59,826 nucleotides of DNA from NCBI GenBank assembly GCA_025060395.1, contig JANXCC010000010.1, positions 1 through 59,826 on the forward strand, read 5' to 3'. The position numbers and the translations under genes were made by a program. Each line of letters opens with the position of its first letter. The first letter of the stretch is position 1. The stretch comes from Candidatus Bipolaricaulota bacterium (GTDB taxonomy: Bacteria; Bipolaricaulota; Bipolaricaulia; RBG-16-55-9; DRXL01). Shown here piece by piece: positions 44,464-52,704 of the stretch. The notes beneath the pieces are model-generated. The model saw nothing but the letters and a program-made list of their open reading frames with translations, did not search any database and had not been told where the DNA came from.

Positions 44464-45477
44464 TTAGGTGCGATAGCGCCGCCGAACTCCGGGCACAAGA
44501 TATTCATCGAACGCACGCTTCAGATCATAGGCAGGCCGCCAGCCCCAGTCAGCTCGCGCAGCAGAATCATCGACATCAGCGGGCCAACTGTCCACGATCT
44601 TCTGGCGCTTCTGGTCAGGGGTGAACGTTACCTGCGCCGTGGGGAAGGCTCGACGCACCAGCTCGAAGATCTCTCTCGCTGATGGGTTGAACGCCGTGAC
44701 GTTGTACACGAAGCGCGTGAGCTTCGGGCGCGGTGCGGCTTCGAGCGTGAGGAGCGCTTCGATAGCGTCGGGCATAGCCATAAACGGGATACGCGTATCT
44801 TCGCGAACAAAACACGCATAAGGCTTCCCCTGCGCGGCGGCGTGAAGCATCTCTGGGGCATAGTCGCTTGTCCCCCCTGTGGGGACAGTCACGGCGCTAA
44901 TCAGCCCCGGAAAGCGCAGCGCGCGAAAGTCAATATGCCCGCGCGGCGCGTCCGCATCCAGCTGACGATAATACTGCGCATAATAGATCCCCAGCTGCTC
45001 ACAGTAGAGTTTATTAATCCCATACATGGTGCGTGGGGTGAGCCACTCGTGCTCTTTGACTTTCCCAGCACGCGCTTTCGTCTGGAGATCAGGCAGGCCG
45101 TAGACAGCAATCGAGCTAGGATAGAGAAACTTAATCTCGCGCCCCTGTACACGCGATTGCCCAACGGCCATCTCTAAGAGATTTACAGTGCCATCGACGT
45201 TCACTTTGTGAGCTAAGACGGGCTGACGCTCAGCCTTTGTCGAGAGCAGCGCTGCAAGGTGATAGATTGTGTCGAAATTATACGTTGCCGACAGGCTCTC
45301 CAGAAGGGCTGCGTCGAGAATATCTCCGACGACGGCCCGGTGCACTTTGGGTTTGAGGGCAGGGTCTAGCTCATGGATGTCGAGAGCGATAATCCGCACA
45401 TCGCTCTGGTCAGCCAGCCGCGAGATCAAGCCGTGGCCGATCTCCCCGTTCGCTCCGGTGACTAAGATCGTCTTCAT
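44464..45477 (-). CDS. tdh: L-threonine 3-dehydrogenase, SDR (epimerase-like) type
   Basis: 337 residues. Rossmann motif TGANGEIG (7-14), catalytic Ser/Thr in YPSSIAVYG (~115), and Tyr-Lys in MYGINKLYCEQLGIYY (~150). The blocks DFRALRFPGLIS, PTGGTSDYAPEMLHAAAQGK and FMAMPDAIEALLTLEA separate short-chain threonine dehydrogenases from UDP-sugar epimerases. It oxidises threonine to 2-amino-3-oxobutyrate with NAD+, which then goes to glycine and acetyl-CoA or aminoacetone. A kbl-type lyase is not in the window. Confidence 0.85.
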   Translation of the reverse strand: MKTILVTGANGEIGHGLISRLADQSDVRIIALDIHELDPALKPKVHRAVVGDILDAALLESLSATYNFDTIYHLAALLSTKAERQPVLAHKVNVDGTVNLLEMAVGQSRVQGREIKFLYPSSIAVYGLPDLQTKARAGKVKEHEWLTPRTMYGINKLYCEQLGIYYAQYYRQLDADAPRGHIDFRALRFPGLISAVTVPTGGTSDYAPEMLHAAAQGKPYACFVREDTRIPFMAMPDAIEALLTLEAAPRPKLTRFVYNVTAFNPSAREIFELVRRAFPTAQVTFTPDQKRQKIVDSWPADVDDSAARADWGWRPAYDLKRAFDEYLVPGVRRRYRT

Positions 45478-45546
45478 AGGGCTTCTATTGTACTATCAAT
45501 CCCTGGGGAGCGCGCAAATGGAGCAGAAGGGAATGGGGGAAGGGGT

Positions 45547-45589
45547 GGGCAGACGCCGTCTTTGTTCACCTCCTCGGAGGCGCCTGCCC
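45547..45589 (-). terminator. Stem-loop downstream of the tdh side, upstream region of recA end
   Basis: GGGCAGACGCC (45547-45557) pairs with GGCGCCTGCCC (45579-45589) with one mismatch; the loop holds a second CCTC/GAGG hairpin. It begins 8 bp after the recA stop on the minus strand, so it is a plausible recA terminator, but it lacks a T-run. Confidence 0.45.
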
Positions 45590-45597
45590 CCTAAGAG

Positions 45598-46731
45598 CTA
45601 ACTCTCGGCTCCGTTGACCGACTCTGGCGTCAGAAGAGCAGTGGTCTTGCGAGATCCTCGTCGAAGCGGCTTCTCTGCCTCGCTCAGCAAGCCCTTCTTT
45701 TCGGGATCTTGGGGAGGTTCGTGCTCAACCGACGAAGAGGCCCCAGCCTTGAGCCCGACCTTCTCGCGAATTGCGTTCTCCAACTGCTGCGCAATCTCTT
45801 TATTCGACTCTAAGAATGCCGCAGCGTTGCTCATCCCTTGGCCAAGACGAACCTCCCCAAAGTTGAACCAGGAACCGCTCTTCTTTACAATGCCTAACTC
45901 TTCGCCCAACTTGATAAGCTCACGTTCGTAGGAGATCCCCTTGCCGTAAATAATATCAAACTTGGCCTCCTTGAACGGCGGCGCCAGCTTGTTCTTGACA
46001 ACCTTGACGACCGTCTCGCTGCCCACGCGATTATCGCCCTCGTCAATGCTCCCCAGGCGCTTGATCTCCATACGAACTGACGCGTAGAACTTGAGGGCCA
46101 AGCCGCCAGTGGTCGTCGTCGTTGGCCCCCAGGCCGTCCCGGAGATCGTCTGCCGGATCTGATTGACGAAGACGACGGTCGTCTTCGATTGCGCAATCGA
46201 TGAGGCGAGCTTGCGCATCGCCTGGCTCATAAGGCGCGCTTGCAACCCCACTTGCGCGTCGCCCATCGCCCCAGCGATCTCGGCCTCGGGGACAAGGGCT
46301 GCGACTGAGTCCACAACAATAATATCAACAGCTCCACTGCGAACCAGTGCGTCCATGATCTCTAACGCTTGTTCACCAGAGTTGGGCTGGCTCAGCAAGA
46401 GCGCATCGAGATTGACTCCAATGGCCTTGGCGTAGTTGGGATCGAGCGCGTGCTCGGCGTCTATAAACGCCGCGACGCCGCCACGCTTCTGCGCTTCTGC
46501 AATCAGATGGAGCGCTAGGGTCGTCTTCCCCGAAGACTCTGGCCCGAAGATCTCGACGATTCGGCCTCGCGGCACCCCCCCAATCCCAAGCGCTATGTCC
46601 AAAGAGAGTGATCCCGTCGGAATTGTCTCCACGCTGAGATTGGCTTGCTCCCCAAGCCACATGATCGCGCCCTCGCCGTACTTCTTGCGCAGACCTTCCA
46701 GCACGCTGTTTAAAACCTCTTGCTTGCCCAT
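45598..46731 (-). CDS. recA: Recombinase RecA
   Basis: 377 residues. Walker [10 protein letters not shown] (~64), catalytic Glu in [10 protein letters not shown] (~93), Walker [12 protein letters not shown] and the NQIR motif are canonical, and an acidic/basic tail follows ~345. The DNA-binding loop L2 reads [13 protein letters not shown] where E. coli has GVMFGNPETTTGG, so Phe203 is Trp and Glu207 is Thr equivalents. RecA pairs DNA strands and triggers LexA self-cleavage. It starts 11 bp after lexA with an AAGGAGG site inside the gap, so the two form one operon. Confidence 0.97.
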   Translation of the reverse strand: MGKQEVLNSVLEGLRKKYGEGAIMWLGEQANLSVETIPTGSLSLDIALGIGGVPRGRIVEIFGPESSGKTTLALHLIAEAQKRGGVAAFIDAEHALDPNYAKAIGVNLDALLLSQPNSGEQALEIMDALVRSGAVDIIVVDSVAALVPEAEIAGAMGDAQVGLQARLMSQAMRKLASSIAQSKTTVVFVNQIRQTISGTAWGPTTTTTGGLALKFYASVRMEIKRLGSIDEGDNRVGSETVVKVVKNKLAPPFKEAKFDIIYGKGISYERELIKLGEELGIVKKSGSWFNFGEVRLGQGMSNAAAFLESNKEIAQQLENAIREKVGLKAGASSSVEHEPPQDPEKKGLLSEAEKPLRRGSRKTTALLTPESVNGAES

Positions 46732-46742
46732 CCTTAACCTCC

Positions 46743-47381
46743 TTAGAGTTGATTGAGAAATCGCTGAAGCTCCCTGATATTACGTTTGATCTGCCTGAGC
46801 ACCCCCACGACCCGCCCTACGATCTGTCCCTCTTCCAAGGGGACCGGGGTATAGCGAGAGTTCGCTGGGATGAGCATCGGCTTTCCCTCGACGATCGCAA
46901 AGAACTTCACCGTTGCTTCATCATCCTTGAGGGCAACGACGATATCGCCTGGCTCCGCGGTCTGGCGCGGCTGGACGATGACCAGGTCGCCCTCAAATAT
47001 CCCGGCTTCGACCATGCTATCCCCTCGAACCCGGAGCGCAAAAGGACGCTCATCTTTCCCAAAGAAGACATCTAGGTCTAGCGTGCCCTGGATGTCTTCT
47101 ATAGCTGGGATGGGGCGTCCCGCCGAGATATGCCCTACAATGGGAATCCCTCGACAGTGCACTCGCTCGCGGACTAGCTCTATACCCCGCGACTTCCCCG
47201 CAAGGCGCCGGATAAAGCCCTTCTTCTCTAGCGCGTCCAGGTGGGTCTGGACGCTGCGCACCGACTGCAGCCTAAAGTGTTCGGCTATCTCCCGGAGCGT
47301 TGGCGGTAGCCCCTGCTCCAAGACCCGCTCGACGATAAAATCTAAGATCTGTCGTTGTTTCTCTGTGAGCTCCGCCCTCAT
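46743..47381 (-). CDS. lexA: SOS repressor LexA
   Basis: 212 residues from the ATG at 47381. The open frame reaches 47618, but the promoter lies between, so the longer form is excluded. Winged [24 protein letters not shown] then [10 protein letters not shown] (quoted in part). Cleavage site Ala-Gly in [10 protein letters not shown] (~85), catalytic Ser in [10 protein letters not shown] (~125) and Lys in ATVKFFA (~163). Represses SOS genes until RecA-ssDNA induces autocleavage. First gene of lexA-recA, with a perfect palindrome over its own -10. Confidence 0.95.
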   Translation of the reverse strand: MRAELTEKQRQILDFIVERVLEQGLPPTLREIAEHFRLQSVRSVQTHLDALEKKGFIRRLAGKSRGIELVRERVHCRGIPIVGHISAGRPIPAIEDIQGTLDLDVFFGKDERPFALRVRGDSMVEAGIFEGDLVIVQPRQTAEPGDIVVALKDDEATVKFFAIVEGKPMLIPANSRYTPVPLEEGQIVGRVVGVLRQIKRNIRELQRFLNQL

Positions 47382-47387
47382 AGCAGT

Positions 47388-47408
47388 CAAAAGTATAGCA
47401 TACTTTTG
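47388..47408. promoter_or_regulatory. Putative LexA operator (SOS box)
   Basis: Perfect 21-bp palindrome CAAAAGTAT-N3-ATACTTTTG. It covers the -10 of the lexA promoter: TTGACA (revcomp of 47415-47420), 17-bp spacer, TATACT (revcomp of 47392-47397). It differs from the CTGT-N8-ACAG and CGAAC-N4-GTTCG boxes of well-studied groups. Position and symmetry fit LexA autoregulation. Confidence 0.75.
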
Positions 47409-47426
47409 TATGGTTGTCAAGAGGGA

Positions 47427-47463
47427 GGCGGGGGCTGCCATAGGGGGCTCGGCAGTCCCCGCC
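47427..47463 (-). terminator. Stem-loop between the 80-residue gene and lexA
   Basis: GGCGGGG-G-CTGCC (47427-47439) pairs with GGCAG-T-CCCCGCC (47451-47463), 12 of 13 positions. On the minus strand it follows the 80-residue gene by 25 nt and precedes the lexA -35, so it probably isolates lexA from upstream transcription. There is no T-run. Confidence 0.55.
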
Positions 47464-47487
47464 GGAGAAGAGAGGGAGAGGGGGTAA

Positions 47488-47730
47488 TTACAGGGTACGA
47501 CGATGGGGTTCGATATAGACCGTATCGTAGTTACTAACGCGTCGGTAGAGGGGCTCGTTCTCCGCAAGAGGCCTAAAGGCAGTCCGCACGGTGACGAGGC
47601 TGCGCGGGTCAGCTCCAACGAGCAGCTTCAGCTGAGAGACAGTGAGATCGCTTGGCACAGAGATCAAAGCGAAGCCCAGGCCGCCGCGCGTCCGCACATA
47701 GACCCACTTCCGCCGGCTCTGCTCCCTCAT
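47488..47730 (-). CDS. Small protein with a ubiquitin-like (beta-grasp) sequence pattern
   Basis: 80 residues, AAAGGAGGG ribosome site before the ATG. The segment ISVPSDLTVSQLKLLVGAD... then RPLAENEPLYRRVSNYDTVYIEP follows the hydrophobic pattern of beta-grasp folds ('tv.qLK.l.g......R.L.en..l...v...D.vyi'), as in bacterial ubiquitin-like proteins. The C-terminus is HRRTL, not GG, and there are no E1/E2-like genes nearby, so conjugation is unsupported. It might equally be a ThiS/TGS-like or unrelated small fold. It lies upstream of lexA in the same direction, separated by a hairpin. 47731-47928 holds only promoter sequence. Confidence 0.5.
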   Translation of the reverse strand: MREQSRRKWVYVRTRGGLGFALISVPSDLTVSQLKLLVGADPRSLVTVRTAFRPLAENEPLYRRVSNYDTVYIEPHRRTL

Positions 47731-47892
47731 AGACCCTCCTTTCCCGTGAAACCTCCGCCATATTACTCTAGAGCGTTCCTAGCTGACAGTATGTAATGGG
47801 CGTTGCATAGACACGTCTTTGCGCTTTAATTCAGGGGAAAATTTGCACCATCATCTTGTCTGAGGCGGAGCAACTTTTTTAGACGCCTGTCC

Positions 47893-47923
47893 TTGCTTTT
47901 TTCGCCATTCGTGTTAGTATAAG
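47893..47923 (+). promoter_or_regulatory. Promoter of the mre11-rad50-nurA operon (leaderless)
   Basis: TTGCTT (47893-47898), 19-bp spacer, TATAAG (47918-47923). Only 5 nt separate the -10 from the ATG at 47929, so transcription should start at or next to the start codon. Confidence 0.55.
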
Positions 47924-47928
47924 AGCAC

Positions 47929-48990
47929 ATGGCGAGGGTCTTGCACACTGGAGATACCCATATAGGCTTCCGCCAATACGGGCTCGAGGAGCGTCGTGCC
48001 GATTTCGCCAAAGCATTTCTTCAAATCGTTCAACTGGCTCGCGACGAATCCGTCGCCGCCGTCATCCACGCCGGGGATCTCTTTGAGGATCGCACTCCAG
48101 GCGCCGAAGATCTCTTAGCGACATTGCAGGGGCTCTCCGCTCTCAAAGACGCCGGAATTCGCTTCTTGGGAATCGTAGGCAATCACGAGCAGCGCCGGGG
48201 CGTCCAGTGGCTCGATCTCTTTGCAGAGCTCGGCTTAGCAGTCCACCTGCGTTCCGATCGCCCCTTCGAGCTCGAAGGGATACCTATCTGGGGACTGGAC
48301 TTCTCCGGACGACGCGAGATCACCCCGCCGCTTTGTGAAGGTGGGGTGTTGGTGTGTCATCAGTTGCTCGATGCTGTCGATATTGACGGAGAGCTTGCAT
48401 TAGAGAAACTAGTGCGCTGTGGGGCTCGCTTCGTCCTCATGGGAGACTACCATGAATATCGCGAATGGCGCGAACGCTATAACAATCACGAGATACTCAT
48501 AACGTACTGCGGTAGCACAGAGCGCTGGGCGCTCGACGAGACCTCCCCGCGTGGAGTCAGCATTATCGATCTCAGCACGGGGCGCTTGGATCGACGCCAC
48601 CTTGAGACTCGAGCGTTCTTCTACATTCGCGCAGATGAGGACCCTATCCAACGCTTGGAGACCTCTCCTGTGCACGGTGCCGTCGTCGTAGTCTATCTAG
48701 CGTCGCCGCAATGGACTATCGCAGAAATCGAAAAGCTCGGCTACGAGCGCGGGGCATTAGCGGTGCGCATTCGCGATCTTCGAGCGCCTACCGAAAGCCC
48801 TCCCGAGCCCTCTCTTGAGCTAGAGTTTGGGGATATCGAACGCACGGTCACGGAAGCTCTTGCGCGCAAGAACCTCTCGCCCTTAGCGCGCGAGCTCGAT
48901 CAGATCATCCGCGACCTTCAGATCCCAGACTCCAACGTCGATCCTGAGGTGACAGCACTCCTGGAGCGGGCATGGCGCGTAAAGGCCTGA
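47929..48990 (+). CDS. Mre11/SbcD-type DNA nuclease
   Basis: 353 residues. Calcineurin-like phosphoesterase motifs: DTHIGF (I), HAGDLFED (II), VGNHEQRRG (III), CHQLLD (IV) and MGDYHEY (V). In motif V the usual G-H-x-H has Asp for the first His, which in Pyrococcus Mre11 (H206) ligates the second metal; Asp could still do so. With Rad50 it processes DNA double-strand ends. The start is the ATG next to a TATAAG. Overlaps rad50 by 19 bp. Confidence 0.88.
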   Translation: MARVLHTGDTHIGFRQYGLEERRADFAKAFLQIVQLARDESVAAVIHAGDLFEDRTPGAEDLLATLQGLSALKDAGIRFLGIVGNHEQRRGVQWLDLFAELGLAVHLRSDRPFELEGIPIWGLDFSGRREITPPLCEGGVLVCHQLLDAVDIDGELALEKLVRCGARFVLMGDYHEYREWRERYNNHEILITYCGSTERWALDETSPRGVSIIDLSTGRLDRRHLETRAFFYIRADEDPIQRLETSPVHGAVVVVYLASPQWTIAEIEKLGYERGALAVRIRDLRAPTESPPEPSLELEFGDIERTVTEALARKNLSPLARELDQIIRDLQIPDSNVDPEVTALLERAWRVKA

Positions 48991-51785
48991 AAGAACAGAA
49001 AGATCTGCTCGATCTGTTAGCTAAGATTGAGCGAGAGCCTCCCCAGAGCGGTCCGGCCCTACCCGACCGGCTCGCCCACAATCAGCTCCAGCTTGAAACC
49101 CTAGAGATCGAGAATCTGTGGAGCTATAAGAAAGCTTCTCTGCGCTTTGAGCCAGGGATCACTGTTATTGCTGGGCCCAACGGCAGCGGAAAGTCTTCCC
49201 TGCTCGAGAGCATCTTCTTTGCGCTCTACGGCAGCGAAGCACGACATGTCATCGGGCGTAGCTTAGACGAGATCGTGCGTATCGGCGCCGATACGGGCTC
49301 AGTGAAGCTCAGCTTCTTCTACGGAGGGAAGCGCTATACGGCCCAGATCGCCCTCCGACGCCAGGGCGGTACCGTCAAGAGCGAGCGCAGCGGATGCTAC
49401 TTGACGTGTGACGACGGCTCGCTCTGGAGCGGCACCGAGAACGTCGTAGCCGAGATCGAACGGCTCTTTGGCATGGACCGCGAGGGGTTTACCAATTGCG
49501 TCTACGTCCGCCAAGGGGAGATCGACAGACTCATCCGGGCCGATCGCAAAGACCGCGAGCAGATGCTCGATGGGCTCCTTGGGCTCTATAAGTTGGATCT
49601 CTACGTCAACCCACGCTCAAAAGAAGCTTTACGAGCTCTTAATCGTAGGATCGAGGCGCTTACCGAGCGCCTGGCGCGCCTGCGTCACGAGATCGACACT
49701 TTGGAGCGCCAAGAACTCCTAACACAGAAAGCGCAGCTCACCGAGCAGATGGAGCGCATCCAGAGCGAGCTTGCCACCGTGGATGACCAGCGCACTAACG
49801 CTTATAAGCTCTTACAGAGCTATGACGAGGCTCTCCATCAGTTTGCTCAAATAGCTCAGGAGCTCTCTCAAACGGAGCGAGAGCTCGCCGAGAAGCAGAA
49901 GCGCTTATCCCAACGTGAGGCGGAGCGCCAGGAGTGCGAGAAGGAACTAGAGCGTCTGAGCGCACGGCATCAACGAGCTCTCTCCTCTGTGAAGGCCAGC
50001 TTCTCGAAGCTGGGCCTTGACGGCGCGCGCATCTTGGAGTCACTCGAGAACGCGACGACGTTTGACGACGTGCCCCAGATCGCTGAGCGTCTCGTAGCTC
50101 AGAAGGCTCATATAGAGAGCCAGCGTGCCTACGTAGGGGAGTTGCGGGAGCAGCTGGCGCGGCTTGAAGCTGAACAGGCTCAGCGCGAGCGCACCCTCGC
50201 TCAGCTGCGCCACCAACAACGCGTTCTTGAGCAAGAAAAATCGCGCGCCGTAGAACAGCTCGCTCAAGCAGAGCACAAGCTCACCGCCTTGACAAAGGCT
50301 GTTCTAACCCATCTGCACGAGGTTGCCGAAGGCGCCCATGCCTTAGGGATACCATTCTCAACAGCATTATCAGACTGGGATCCGTCTCGGATAGCTCAGA
50401 TACAAGCGATGTGGACAGAGGAGCTGCATCGTCTTGAAGAGCAGTATGAGATCGTCAAAGGCGCCGTGCTGCACGGGAAGACCCACCACGAGGCGCTACG
50501 TCAAGAGCTCGCCCAGAAAGAAGAGCTGCTACGAGCCGGACGATGTCCCGCCTGTGGGCAACCTGTGCCTGTGGCGGAGCTTGCCGAGACGCTCACTGAG
50601 ATCAAGGAGAAGCTCGCCGAGCTGGAGAGACTCATCCAGCACGAAGAATCGGAGTTGCAGCGCATTGAAGGGCAGATAGCTCTCTGGAAGCAAGTGCGCA
50701 GCGCTCTCGATCGCGCTGCTCTTGAGATAGAGCGATTGGCAGCGCGCCGCGCGGAGCTTGCAGCTCATCACCGCATGCTGGAAACCCTTGGCGAGCGGAT
50801 TGCTCAGACAGAGCGTCAAATCGCCGAAGAGACGGAAGCTGTCTTTGCTCAGCACAAGGAGCGACAGCGCCTAGAGCAAGCTCTAGCCGAGGCGAACGCG
50901 TTGCTCCTCCGGGCCCTCGAGCAGGAAGAGCATCTTGAAAGGCTCAAGAGAGAGATCGAGGATCTTTTGCGAATGCGAGAGCAATGGCGTGTTAAGCAAG
51001 GGGCGCGCAAGACGCTCGTAGAGAGTCTCAATGAGCTGCGGGGGGACATCGCGCGGTTGCTGGAGCGCCGTGGGCAGTTACAAGCCCGCTTGCAGGGGCA
51101 GGGCGAGATCGAGTGTAAGCGCGCGCATGTCCAGGAGCTGCTCCGATCCCTGGAGCAGCAGCGGGCTCTCCTCCAAGCTCAATACGATGACTCTGTGCAC
51201 AAGCGAGGCATTGTCCAGGGACAGATCGACCATTTGGAACGCCTGCGGAGCGAGTTCGCTCAGCTCACAAGCGATCAAGAAGAGTTGATCAAGCTCAAAG
51301 CCGAGCTTGATGAGATCGTCTCAGTCTATCAGATGACCAAGGTCGAGCTGCGCAAGAGAAACTTAGAGGCGCTCAATTATTATTTTAACGCGTTCTTTGC
51401 AGTGATGGACTCCGGGGATTCATATAGTCGCGTGTTGGTTCGTGATGACTACGAGATCGAGGTCGAGCTCAAGAGCGGTCGCACGATCAGTCCGTCCTTG
51501 ATGTCTGGGGGCGAGCGCGCTTTAATTAACATTGCTCTACGGTGCGCGATCCATCAAGTTTTAGCGAAGGCCGTGCGCCGAATGCCCTTGATCTTAGACG
51601 AGCCGACGATCTATCTGGATCGAGATCGCATTCATAGATTGCAGTTTTTGTTAGAAGACTTGGGCAAGCGCGTGGGGCAGGTCATTGTCGTCTCTCACGA
51701 AGTCGGTTTAGTTGAAGGAGCCGATCACGAGTACCGCACCGAGAAGGGCAGTGATAATATCAGTATAATTTATAAGGTACGTTAA
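48972..51785 (+). CDS. Rad50/SbcC-type SMC ATPase
   Basis: 937 residues. After a ~40-residue N-terminal extension: Walker A GPNGSGKSS (~74), Q-loop NCVYVRQGEI (~178), long antiparallel coiled coils (~220-520 and ~540-770) separated by the zinc hook CPAC (~525), signature LMSGGERALIN (~845) and Walker B LILDEPTIYL (~875) with the D-loop. Size and order match archaeal-type Rad50 rather than the larger E. coli SbcC. It tethers and clamps DNA ends for Mre11. The first helix-loop is ENLWSYKKASLRFEPG. Confidence 0.93.
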   Translation: MARKGLKEQKDLLDLLAKIEREPPQSGPALPDRLAHNQLQLETLEIENLWSYKKASLRFEPGITVIAGPNGSGKSSLLESIFFALYGSEARHVIGRSLDEIVRIGADTGSVKLSFFYGGKRYTAQIALRRQGGTVKSERSGCYLTCDDGSLWSGTENVVAEIERLFGMDREGFTNCVYVRQGEIDRLIRADRKDREQMLDGLLGLYKLDLYVNPRSKEALRALNRRIEALTERLARLRHEIDTLERQELLTQKAQLTEQMERIQSELATVDDQRTNAYKLLQSYDEALHQFAQIAQELSQTERELAEKQKRLSQREAERQECEKELERLSARHQRALSSVKASFSKLGLDGARILESLENATTFDDVPQIAERLVAQKAHIESQRAYVGELREQLARLEAEQAQRERTLAQLRHQQRVLEQEKSRAVEQLAQAEHKLTALTKAVLTHLHEVAEGAHALGIPFSTALSDWDPSRIAQIQAMWTEELHRLEEQYEIVKGAVLHGKTHHEALRQELAQKEELLRAGRCPACGQPVPVAELAETLTEIKEKLAELERLIQHEESELQRIEGQIALWKQVRSALDRAALEIERLAARRAELAAHHRMLETLGERIAQTERQIAEETEAVFAQHKERQRLEQALAEANALLLRALEQEEHLERLKREIEDLLRMREQWRVKQGARKTLVESLNELRGDIARLLERRGQLQARLQGQGEIECKRAHVQELLRSLEQQRALLQAQYDDSVHKRGIVQGQIDHLERLRSEFAQLTSDQEELIKLKAELDEIVSVYQMTKVELRKRNLEALNYYFNAFFAVMDSGDSYSRVLVRDDYEIEVELKSGRTISPSLMSGGERALINIALRCAIHQVLAKAVRRMPLILDEPTIYLDRDRIHRLQFLLEDLGKRVGQVIVVSHEVGLVEGADHEYRTEKGSDNISIIYKVR

Positions 51786-51806
51786 TTAATTCGGAGGAGT
51801 GTAAGC

Positions 51807-52307
51807 ATGTACAGATCATTCACTGTGAAGAACTTCCGCTGCTTTCGCACCTTGGCTCTTACTGATTTGGAGCGGGTAAATTTGATCACTGGCAAGAATA
51901 ACGTTGGAAAGACAGCTCTCTTGGAAGCCCTTTTCATTCACTGTGGCATGTGGAAGTCGGACTGGGCTCTCCCTTGGGATACGCTCTTCAAAGATTTCGA
52001 TATCTCCCAGAGCGTCCAACTGGAAGGAGATGATGAACTCACGGGGCACCGAGCGCTCTCGTTGAAGCTTATCCGTGATCCTAGAGATCTTGCTCAGTTA
52101 AGAGCATCTGTGATCCATAACAACGGCAGTGCTCTTGTATCAACGGAAACAGTTCAGGTGCTTGAGCTTGAATATCATCAAGAGGGGGAAGATTCAGGTT
52201 ATGCCTATAGGAGGCAAGACCCAGCTAAGATCTCGTTTGAAGGCTCTTCGTGCGCGCCCGGAATTCCCAACAGTTCGCTCTCTAGGGATCATAAGGGATG
52301 CGGATAG
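51807..52307 (+). pseudogene. AAA15/OLD-like ATPase, truncated
   Basis: Starts properly (GGAGGAG, ATG at 51807): FTVKNFRCFRTLALTDLERV and NLITGKNNVGKTALLEALF, a RecF/OLD-type N-terminus with Walker A GKNNVGKT. After ~125 residues (to about EYHQEGEDSG) the frame runs into sequence belonging to the next remnant and stops at 52307. The signature and Walker B half is deleted. Inserted between rad50 and nurA; typical of ATPase-plus-TOPRIM defence pairs. Confidence 0.75.
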
Positions 52308-52700
52308 TGATCCTCAGGCTGCGTTTCAAAGTGTTTGTGAAGCCCTCAAGAATGTAGGGCTGCCTATTCCTGATCGCCCATTAGTCAGTGTAGGCAGCAA
52401 CCCTGCAGTGATGGTCATGATCTTGCCTGACATACATACTCCAGGTACCCTTGAAGATCTCTGTCTCCAAGCAGTGGCTGCGATCCAGCTTTGCCATGCG
52501 TGGAGCAATACTTTGAATGTCTCAGGCAGAAACAACGTTTCCTTCCTAGAAACATCTCGAAAGCAAAAGTTCAGGCTTTTCTTGCGTCACGGTCAGAGGT
52601 GGGTAAACGCTTGGGAGAGGCAGCTGAAGCGGGGTATTGGCCTTGGAATTCCAGCTCTTTTGACCAAATGAAGAGTTTTTTACGCCAAATTATTACTTAA
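52129..52700 (+). pseudogene. TOPRIM-like (DUF3226/DUF4435-type) protein, frameshifted
   Basis: From about 52170 one frame reads MPIGGKTQLRSRLKALRARP, RSLGIIRDADSDPQAAFQSV and ILPDIHTPGTLEDLCLQAV, the pattern of TOPRIM-like DUF3226 proteins with acidic DxD and PD...GxLE motifs. Near 52485 it shifts frame into PCVEQYFECLRQKQRF, ISKAKVQAFLASRSE and WPWNSSSFDQMKSFLRQI, the matching C-terminus. The N-terminus is missing at the fusion with the ATPase remnant. Stop 4 bp before nurA. The pair resembles a decayed ATPase-nuclease phage-defence module. Confidence 0.7.
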
Positions 52701-52704
52701 AGCT

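Noticed and set aside
45478-45575. 31-residue minus-strand ORF between recA and tdh starting at a GTG
   Set aside because: Pro-rich, the start is inside the GGAGG, and it overlaps the recA stem-loop.
47404-47488. Intrinsic terminator with T-run for the 80-residue gene
   Set aside because: A strong stem exists but the downstream minus-strand sequence is TCCCTCTTG, not a T-run, so only a stem-loop is claimed.
47382-47618. Longer lexA start
   Set aside because: It would span the lexA promoter and operator and the hairpin; LexA homology begins at the ATG at 47381.
47488-47730. UBact or Pup homologue
   Set aside because: Those are disordered with a C-terminal Gly-Glu/Gln; this protein looks folded and ends in Arg-Thr-Leu.
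51807-52700. Naming the ATPase/TOPRIM remnant as a PARIS system
   Set aside because: The TOPRIM part looks closer to DUF3226 than DUF4435 by eye, and both genes are broken.
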